Origin: an uncultured Eubacteriales bacterium
Lineage (GTDB): Bacteria; Bacillota; Clostridia; Monoglobales; Monoglobaceae
Reading direction: 5' to 3'
DNA length: 37,806 bases
Assembly (NCBI GenBank): GCA_905201285.1
Contig: CAJKNM010000009.1
Coordinates: forward strand, 1-37,806
Positions 32,680-37,806 of the stretch are shown here, piece by piece (position 1 is the first letter of the stretch; each line of letters begins with the position of its first letter). A program made the translations under genes and the position numbers. The notes beneath the pieces are model-generated. The model was not told where the DNA came from, did no database searches, and saw only the letters and a list, made by a program, of their open reading frames with translations.

Positions 32680-34230
32680 CTATCTGCAAATACGGATTTG
32701 TTGACCGATATTAAGTAGGTCGCTGCTTAAATTATTACATTCTTTTAAGGCATCAACCGTTGTATGATAACGTTTGGCAATATTCCAAAGGGTATCGCCG
32801 CTTCTGACAAAATAGAATGTGATACAAGGCTTTTTCCCGGGGGAAGATTCCTCGGTTACTTCAATACCGATTACCGGAGAAATATTTTCTGTTATAAATG
32901 AACGTACGCTAAGGCCGAGTATAATTCGCAAGTCCACGCTGTTTGCGCCGTTCATCGTATAGCTGGTGTGCTCGATAAATACCTTTGCGTCACAGACCGA
33001 ATTTTCAGACACTCCCGGGGCGGGCATACTATGTGAAAACTCCGATGTATCAGTAAAAGAACAAAGCGGCATCGAATCATCACGGGTCATATAGAGAATG
33101 GTGTTCTTTATGCTTCCGGTAACGGTAATCTCTCCGTTGCTGACGGTTATTCTGTCCACAGACGCAGAGGTTGATAAATCGCATATCTGAGCAATTTCGG
33201 GGAGTGCTTCGGGCAGGGTAACAGTTGATTTGTGAGTCATCTGAGATGTGGTGTTATCAACAAGCTGTTCGATAGCTGTCGGTTCGGTGGTCAAAGAGAC
33301 GTTTCCGTCAAGTGAATACGCATCACATATAACATCAAATTCCTGGATTCTCATTCCGCGGATGAGTGTACCTAAACCCAAATCGATTCCGATTATTCTT
33401 GGTTCACCGTCAGAGTCGTCCCGAACCTCACAGTAAATGTCGGAGATACTATAGTCAATTTCACCCTCCATATCCTCCTCGGCACCGTCAACATCCAGAA
33501 CCTCGCTGAACGGAAGCGTGTGTTCAAAGCTTTGAACAGAGCCGTCATCCGCAGAAATATAAAGCGTGCATATGCGGACCTGGCCCTTTGCCACCGCTTT
33601 GTTTTCCATTAGAGTAAACTCTGTTGACTCGGGGAAAACGGTGGTTTTCAGAAGCTCGCTTATGGATGGGCGGTCAGAGGATAACTCGAATTGTTCGCAT
33701 ATTACGATTCTGTTTTCCGAGCTGACGGTGGTGTTGCATACACGGATTTTTTTTGTGTTTACACAAATATTTTCGCCGGATGCAACCCCGGAGGCAAGCT
33801 CCGTTTCCCTGCAACGCGTAAGCTTGACGTTTGCGCCGACTGTACATCTTAAGCTGATTTTTCTGCTGTTAATCAGCGTGTAGTTAAAATTCTCGGGCTC
33901 AACTTCGACGCTGAGATTTTCGGTTCCGTCCGAATCGGCGGCGTCGACCGTATGATTAAATTCCTGCGTGGAAGAAAGACTTTTAACACTGCTGAAAACC
34001 TCTCCGTCAGGGGCATAAAGAACAGTCATATTGACGGTTCCCTGAATATATACTTTGCCCGAGCGAATGTTTTTTTCGGTTATTGTAACGTATCCGCTGA
34101 CATCAAGAACCTTTAAAATATCGGGGTTTATATCCGGAACGATTACATCCGATTCGACTGTTGTGCGGTTATACTTCTGGCATATAACATCGCTTGTCTG
34201 TATTATTTCCTTTTTCAATGTGACTGACAT
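32680..34230 (-). CDS. SipL-like spore coat morphogenetic protein (SPOCS/DUF3794 repeats plus LysM)
   Basis: The 516-residue protein has DUF3794/SPOCS repeats (N-terminal TTVESDVIVPDINPDILKVL; repeated patterns VKGxV and SVEVEPENFNY) and a C-terminal LysM domain (VRSGDTLWNIAKRYHTTVDAL, about 470-515). In Clostridioides difficile, SipL has this layout and tethers SpoIVA to the spore coat during engulfment. The start is ATG 34228-34230, with GAGG upstream. A sigma-E-type promoter lies directly ahead, as expected for a mother-cell spore gene. This is the main evidence that the organism sporulates. Other DUF3794-LysM proteins exist, so SipL orthology is likely rather than certain. Confidence 0.8.
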   Translation of the reverse strand: MSVTLKKEIIQTSDVICQKYNRTTVESDVIVPDINPDILKVLDVSGYVTITEKNIRSGKVYIQGTVNMTVLYAPDGEVFSSVKSLSSTQEFNHTVDAADSDGTENLSVEVEPENFNYTLINSRKISLRCTVGANVKLTRCRETELASGVASGENICVNTKKIRVCNTTVSSENRIVICEQFELSSDRPSISELLKTTVFPESTEFTLMENKAVAKGQVRICTLYISADDGSVQSFEHTLPFSEVLDVDGAEEDMEGEIDYSISDIYCEVRDDSDGEPRIIGIDLGLGTLIRGMRIQEFDVICDAYSLDGNVSLTTEPTAIEQLVDNTTSQMTHKSTVTLPEALPEIAQICDLSTSASVDRITVSNGEITVTGSIKNTILYMTRDDSMPLCSFTDTSEFSHSMPAPGVSENSVCDAKVFIEHTSYTMNGANSVDLRIILGLSVRSFITENISPVIGIEVTEESSPGKKPCITFYFVRSGDTLWNIAKRYHTTVDALKECNNLSSDLLNIGQQIRICR

Positions 34231-34270
34231 TACGCTTACCTCGCTTTTACTATCATTTATGCTTTGCTAA

Positions 34271-34300
34271 AGTATATGACGGCTTCACGGGGAATATGAC
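34271..34300 (-). promoter_or_regulatory. Candidate sigma-E promoter of sipL
   Basis: On the minus strand GTCATATT (34293-34300) and CATATACT (34271-34278) are 14 bases apart. This matches the sigma-E pattern KMATATT-N14-CATACAMT in all -35 positions and seven of eight -10 positions. The expected start is about 34 bases upstream of the sipL ATG. Confidence 0.62.
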
Positions 34301-34304
34301 AAGT

Positions 34305-35153
34305 TTACAGCGTGTCTTTTATTTTGAGGTATAAATTGTATACTTCGCGCCGAGGCTGTTTAAGTTCGTCGGCAACACGCCGTGTCAGCTCCTTTGCCCG
34401 AAGATTCTCTGCGGAGTATTTGCGAAGGAGTTCCTCTGCCGAGGGTAAGGCATCGCGGTATTCTTCGATTAACCTTGCCTCGTCGGCACCTTTTATTATA
34501 AGTACAAATTCACCTTTCGGAGGTGTTTCTTCATAATAATGCACGGCGTCTTCAAGAGTGGTGCGGCGGTATTCTTCGAATCGCTTGGTAAGCTCACGGG
34601 CGAGCGTGATTTCGCGGTTGCCGAACACGCTCAGCATATCTTTAAGCGTTGCCTGAAGCTTATGCGGAGCCTCATAGAATATCAAGGTCCGCGTGTCATT
34701 CCTGACTGATTCAAGGTGGGTAATACGATTCTTTCGGTTTACGGTTAAAAAGCCCTCAAATGCAAACCTTCCCGTGGGCATACCGGAGGCGACAAGAGCT
34801 GTCGCAAAGGCGCATGGTCCGGGCAAGGCCTCAACCGGAATTGAATTGTCGATACAGAGCCTAACCAAATCCTCGCCCGGGTCTGAAATTCCGGGCATAC
34901 CGGCATCGGTTATAACAGCAATTTTCTCACCGTTTAACAGCTTTTCCAAAAGATAGCTTCCTTTTTCGCGCTTGTTGTGCTCATAATAGCTGGTGGTGGG
35001 AACTTTTATGTCAAAGTGATTTAAAAGCTTTGCGCTGACTCTTGTATCCTCTGCCGCGATCAAATCAACGCTTTTAAGAACCTCAAGAGTTCGCATTGTT
35101 ATATCTCCGAGATTGCCTATTGGTGTAGGGCATAAATATAATTTTCCGTTCAT
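34305..35153 (-). CDS. rsmI: 16S rRNA (cytidine-1402-2'-O)-methyltransferase
   Basis: Methylates C1402 in the 16S decoding centre. The start is ATG 35151-35153 (MNGKLYLCPTPIGNLGDIT), with AAGGA upstream; the frame is open 33 codons further but without SD, overlapping trmN6. The 282-residue protein has the SAM tetrapyrrole-methylase fold with LIAAEDTR, VITDAGMPGISDPG, LPGPCAFATAL and FYEAPHKL. The C-terminal HTH-like part has RRVADELKQPRREVYNLYL. It lies 28 bases downstream of trmN6 on the same strand, a pairing often seen in Firmicutes. Confidence 0.95.
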   Translation of the reverse strand: MNGKLYLCPTPIGNLGDITMRTLEVLKSVDLIAAEDTRVSAKLLNHFDIKVPTTSYYEHNKREKGSYLLEKLLNGEKIAVITDAGMPGISDPGEDLVRLCIDNSIPVEALPGPCAFATALVASGMPTGRFAFEGFLTVNRKNRITHLESVRNDTRTLIFYEAPHKLQATLKDMLSVFGNREITLARELTKRFEEYRRTTLEDAVHYYEETPPKGEFVLIIKGADEARLIEEYRDALPSAEELLRKYSAENLRAKELTRRVADELKQPRREVYNLYLKIKDTL

Positions 35154-35181
35154 ATTAATCCTTCTTTCAAAAAAATTTATA

Positions 35182-35940
35182 TTACATATCCGCTTTTCGA
35201 CCGTATATTCGGTTGATTTCATCAGAATAGATATTAGTATCTTTATAGACATAAAGAGGCGGGTCTAAAAATAATTTGGGTCGCCCGCAGTAGGCTCCCT
35301 CCACAAGAATCATTGTTGCGGTTTTGCCCGATGAAGGGTGGACAAATCTAAGCCGCTTCGGCTCAATTTTATACTTTCTCATAAGGCAGAGAATGTCAGC
35401 GAGCCTTTCCGGACGGTGAACCATACATAGCTTCCCGAGGGGCTTTAATAATATAGAAGAAACTCGAATTATGTCCTCTAAATTACATAGAATTTCATGC
35501 CGCGCAAGCGTAGCTGAATCGCTTTTGTTTGTTAATCCGCCGCCGTTTTCCTTATAAGGCGGATTGCAAGTTATATTATTGAAGAAACGCTTCCCGAAGA
35601 TGGTCTCAGAGTCTTTTAAATCACCGCTGATAATCTCGATTTTGCTATCTAATTTGTTAAGAAAAACAGACCTTTTTGCCATTTCGGCTACCTCATTTTG
35701 AATCTCAATCCCGTAAATTTTATCAGCATTGCTCTTCTGCGAAAGCAGGAGAGGAACAATTCCGTTACCAGTACATAAATCCAAAACCCTTGCGTCCTTT
35801 TTTATCGATTTTGAAGCATAATCGGCAAGTAAAACTGCATCCGTACCGAAACAAAACCAGCTTGGATTTTGAATTATTTTTACGCCGCCGAGTTGTAAAT
35901 CGTCCAGCCGTTCATACGGAAAAAGAAAATCTTGTCCCAT
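35182..35940 (-). CDS. trmN6: tRNA1(Val) A37 N6-methyltransferase-like protein
   Basis: The 252-residue SAM-dependent methyltransferase of the YfiC/TrmN6 family modifies adenine 37 of tRNA-Val in E. coli. The start is ATG 35938-35940, with GGAGG upstream; the longer open frame includes unlikely leader. Motif I is VLDLCTGNGIVPLLL (about 51-65), the acidic second motif is IYGIEIQ, and the adenine-N6 motif NPPY is in ITCNPPYKENGGG. A conserved N-terminal GGVKIIQNPSWFCFGTDAVLL is diagnostic. The exact tRNA target is by homology only. Confidence 0.87.
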   Translation of the reverse strand: MGQDFLFPYERLDDLQLGGVKIIQNPSWFCFGTDAVLLADYASKSIKKDARVLDLCTGNGIVPLLLSQKSNADKIYGIEIQNEVAEMAKRSVFLNKLDSKIEIISGDLKDSETIFGKRFFNNITCNPPYKENGGGLTNKSDSATLARHEILCNLEDIIRVSSILLKPLGKLCMVHRPERLADILCLMRKYKIEPKRLRFVHPSSGKTATMILVEGAYCGRPKLFLDPPLYVYKDTNIYSDEINRIYGRKADM

Positions 35941-36220
35941 AGTAAATTCCTCCAAATATTTAAAAACTAATACAAATATCGAAAAAAATCGCATCTGTTT
36001 GTGCAAAACGCACAAAAGAAAAATGCTGAAAAGTGATTTTCGAAAATGCTTAAAAAAATCCGCATATAATCGGCATTTGAACAGATGTAATAAATTTACA
36101 TTACAAAATTGTTACAAAGTTCTGAAACGATTTTTTCGTCATATAATAGTATAACAGATAATTTTGTTTAGCACAATAACTAAAATTTCAGTAAAAAATT
36201 CCCAATAAGGAGCATTTAGG

Positions 36221-36298
36221 ATGAAATGGGGTGAAAACAGGACCTATCGGGTAGAAAATCAATTCCAACTAAATTTTATCAAAAATAGCATTAGATAA
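36221..36298 (+). CDS. Possible 25-residue small ORF
   Basis: The ATG is preceded by AAGGAG (36207-36212) with eight-base spacing. It encodes MKWGENRTYR followed by VENQFQLNFIKNSIR and a TAA. No homologue is recognised. It lies upstream of the strong promoter at 36324, so it would need the weaker TATAAT at 36142. Good SD and full frame support it; length makes chance possible. Part of the same stretch resembles a c-di-AMP riboswitch, an alternative reading. Confidence 0.35.
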   Translation: MKWGENRTYRVENQFQLNFIKNSIR

Positions 36299-36323
36299 AC
36301 CAAAGTCAGCCAAAATTTCAGAT

Positions 36324-36352
36324 TTGACGTTTTAAAAAAAACCAGATATAAT
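36324..36352 (+). promoter_or_regulatory. Sigma-A promoter of the 3D-domain gene
   Basis: TTGACG (36324-36329), 17 bases, TATAAT (36347-36352). The transcript would begin near 36359, with a leader of about 70 bases. Confidence 0.82.
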
Positions 36353-36371
36353 GACAGTGTAGTACGGCAAA

Positions 36372-36404
36372 CCATTATTTTCCAGAGCAAAACAAAAATA
36401 ATGG
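36372..36404 (+). other. Leader hairpin of the 3D-domain gene
   Basis: CCATTATTTT (36372-36381) pairs perfectly with AAAATAATGG (36395-36404), leaving a 13-base loop. It starts about 13 bases from the 5' end of the expected mRNA and leaves the SD GAGGTG (36420-36425) free, so a stabilising role is more likely than SD masking. Confidence 0.45.
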
Positions 36405-36429
36405 CGGAAAAATATTACGAGGTGATTCG

Positions 36430-37479
36430 ATGTTAGAAAAACTGAAAGGCAAACTGTCCGTTCCGATCAAGAAGGCAAATAAGAAAGTTGCCCTGATTGT
36501 TTCGGCGGCGATTGTAACCGTTACCTGTTGCAGTTTTGCATATGCTGCACCAAATAATGTTACAATTACGGATACGGAGAGTGCTCCCGTTCAGATTAAG
36601 ACAACAGACACAAAGGTTGGAAAGATTCTTTCCAAGCAAGGCATTATTTTGAACGAGGGTGACCGCGTGAACTATGCGCTAAACGATGAGGTTGGCGATA
36701 ATGCGGTCATAAGTATAGTCAGAGCGATTAACGTAAATATTGTATACCTGGGTGAAACAAGAACTTGCGTTACAGAGGAAACAAGCGTTGCGGAGATTCT
36801 TGCGGAGCAGGGCATAGCGGTAAACAGTGATTATGAGATTTATCCGCCGCTGTCATCAAATGTTTCGGACGGCGATACAATTACAGTTGTTGCTCACGAT
36901 AAGCATAACATAACCGTTCAGGAGGAAGTGGCTTATTCGACAACTGAGGTTGAGGATTCGTCTCTCGCTCCGGGGGAAAGAGTTGTTGTGCAGGAGGGCA
37001 AGAACGGAATAAACGAGTATGTTTATGAGATTAACTATCAAGACGGTGTTGAGGTAGAAAGAAATCTTGTCAGCGAAAATACTCTTTCCGAACCCGTAGA
37101 GGAGATAGTGAACTACGGTCCCGAGAGCGTATGGCAGCTCGGTGTTATTCCGGCAAGCGCACCGACTAATTATAAGAGTGTTGAAGTATTTACCGCTACG
37201 GCGTACGATGCTTCGCCCATGGATAACGGTAAGTGGGCAGGTAAGACATCAACCGGTATGCCGCTCACATACGGCGTAATCGCGGTTGACCCGAGTGTTA
37301 TTCCTTACGGAACAAAGATGTATATAGAGTCCGTTGACGGAAGCTATGTATACGGCTATGCTATCGCAGGAGACTGCGGCGGCGCGATTAAAGGCAAGAA
37401 GGTTGACTTATTTTTCTCATCAAGAAGTATGTGCTACGAATTCGGCAGACGCCCTGTCAGAATTTACTTCCTTGACTGA
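36430..37479 (+). CDS. YabE-like cell-wall protein with DUF348, G5 and 3D domains
   Basis: The 349-residue secreted or anchored protein has an N-terminal signal/anchor helix at about residues 20-40 (VALIVSAAIVTVTCCSFAYA), two DUF348 repeats (TTDTKVGKILSKQGI and TEETSVAEILAEQGI), a G5 domain (about 155-230), and a C-terminal 3D domain. The 3D domain has its three Asp: ATAYDASPMD, IAVDPSVIPYG and AGDCGGAIKGKKVDLFF. 3D domains are lytic-transglycosylase-like beta barrels; the architecture matches Bacillus YabE and Rpf-related wall enzymes in Firmicutes. It probably cleaves or remodels peptidoglycan. In B. subtilis yabE lies beside rnmV/ksgA; here it stands alone before a stable-RNA-type promoter. 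Confidence 0.85.
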   Translation: MLEKLKGKLSVPIKKANKKVALIVSAAIVTVTCCSFAYAAPNNVTITDTESAPVQIKTTDTKVGKILSKQGIILNEGDRVNYALNDEVGDNAVISIVRAINVNIVYLGETRTCVTEETSVAEILAEQGIAVNSDYEIYPPLSSNVSDGDTITVVAHDKHNITVQEEVAYSTTEVEDSSLAPGERVVVQEGKNGINEYVYEINYQDGVEVERNLVSENTLSEPVEEIVNYGPESVWQLGVIPASAPTNYKSVEVFTATAYDASPMDNGKWAGKTSTGMPLTYGVIAVDPSVIPYGTKMYIESVDGSYVYGYAIAGDCGGAIKGKKVDLFFSSRSMCYEFGRRPVRIYFLD

Positions 37480-37490
37480 TGAAAGCGAGG

Positions 37491-37522
37491 GACTGCGGTC
37501 GAATTGACCGCAGTCTTTTTTT
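37491..37522 (+). terminator. Terminator after the 3D-domain gene
   Basis: GACTGCGGTC (37491-37500), loop GAATT, GACCGCAGTC (37506-37515), then seven T. It is a strong intrinsic terminator. Confidence 0.92.
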
Positions 37523-37617
37523 GCATTATACAGAGCCGATACGGAGGGTGTACAATACCCGTATGAGGTGAATTTTAAGTTTTAAAATAAAAATTTTAAA
37601 AAATTTAAAAAAAGTTC

Positions 37618-37646
37618 TTGACAAAGCCGGGTAATCGTGCTATAAT
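37618..37646 (+). promoter_or_regulatory. Strong promoter P1 of a downstream (probably stable RNA) operon
   Basis: TTGACA (37618-37623), 17 bases, TATAAT (37641-37646) with extended TGC. An A/T-only UP-like tract (37573-37613) lies upstream. The 284 bases from 37523 to the window end hold no ORF of note. Confidence 0.85.
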
Positions 37647-37763
37647 GGACAAGTTCCCAAACGAAGGAATTAAGATAATCGGGAGATTAAAAAACTTAAT
37701 TTTCGAAAAGGGAGCTATCACGACAAGAACTGATAAAATTTTTAAAAAAGATGAAAAAAGTTC

Positions 37764-37792
37764 TTGACAAGAGAGAGAAAACGTGATATAAT
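37764..37792 (+). promoter_or_regulatory. Strong promoter P2 of the same operon
   Basis: TTGACA (37764-37769), 17 bases, TATAAT (37787-37792) with extended TGA. It is preceded by the same AAAAAAGTTC block as P1. The window ends 14 bases later, so the product is not visible. Confidence 0.85.
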
Positions 37793-37806
37793 AAATAAGC
37801 TGTCGC

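Larger units (their letters stand above)
35941..36429. other. Long intergenic region between trmN6 and the 3D-domain gene
   Basis: This is a 489-base, very AT-rich gap. Visible in it: a perfect hairpin TTTGTGC-AAAAC-GCACAAA (35998-36016); an inverted repeat CATCTGTT (35992-35999) / AACAGATG (36080-36087) around it; a TATAAT at 36142-36147 without a good -35; a possible 25-codon ORF (36221-36298) whose region also loosely resembles a c-di-AMP riboswitch; a strong promoter at 36324-36352; and a 10-bp leader hairpin (36372-36404). No tRNA or other known RNA gene is evident. Confidence 0.6.

Noticed and set aside
1..37806. CRISPR arrays, insertion sequences, phage integration modules, tRNA genes
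   Set aside because: No regularly spaced repeats, transposase or integrase genes, or cloverleaf-forming tRNA sequences were seen on either strand by eye; a tRNA scan could still find something missed.

Overview
The window reads as chromosome of a low-to-mid GC, endospore-forming member of the Clostridia. The evidence is a SipL-type spore coat protein gene behind a good sigma-E-like promoter, the ispH-rpsA gene fusion that is common in Clostridia, the remA/gmk/rpoZ/priA/def and cdaA/cdaR/glmM neighbourhoods, strong AGGAGG-type ribosome binding sites, and many TTGACA-17-TATAAT promoters. Species cannot be fixed from the sequence alone. Most of the window is core housekeeping DNA; the accessory part is the first 2.3 kb.

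Layout. (1) 1-2311: an AT-rich array of polymorphic-toxin tips (toxin-50 type) with paired immunity-like genes. It contains two related toxin/immunity pairs and a third, orphan immunity-like ORF. Each immunity-like gene is followed by the same TCACCTGCTT(T/C)C element. (2) 2315-6983, minus strand: metG, ruvB, ruvA and a PflX-like radical SAM gene. (3) 7087-10439, plus strand: a short prolyl-tRNA synthetase, then the c-di-AMP genes cdaA and cdaR. (4) 10459-19319: an FAD-dependent dehydrogenase, glmM with its own perfect-consensus promoter, ychF, a zinc-ribbon protein, a CobK-like unknown, cmk, plsC and the ispH-rpsA fusion. (5) 19464-23372: murD, a small membrane protein, and divergently argB/argC. 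(6) 23555-27294: an orphan sugar-type ABC ATPase, secG with an unusual long tail, a DUF5662 protein, and a minus-strand membrane-anchored SH3 protein. (7) 27411-32635: yicC, remA, gmk, rpoZ, priA, def. (8) 32680-35940, minus strand: sipL, rsmI, trmN6. (9) 35941-37806: a regulatory-looking gap with a possible 25-codon ORF, a YabE-like G5/3D cell-wall protein, and two tandem strong promoters that run off the window end, probably driving an rRNA or other stable-RNA operon.

How the genes connect: cell-envelope synthesis (glmM, murD, plsC, ispH, the 3D-domain protein, secG), its c-di-AMP signalling (cdaA/cdaR), nucleotide supply (cmk, gmk), translation (metG, proS, rpsA, def, rsmI, trmN6) and replication/recombination (ruvAB, priA) are packed in short operons closed by clear intrinsic terminators. 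The least ordinary observations are: the toxin-cassette array with hairpins resembling the 16S anti-Shine-Dalgarno tail; an in-frame amber codon in rpoZ followed by 34 further sense codons; an internal Shine-Dalgarno at the ispH/rpsA junction; the uncharacterised CobK-like gene; and the leader region upstream of the 3D-domain gene.
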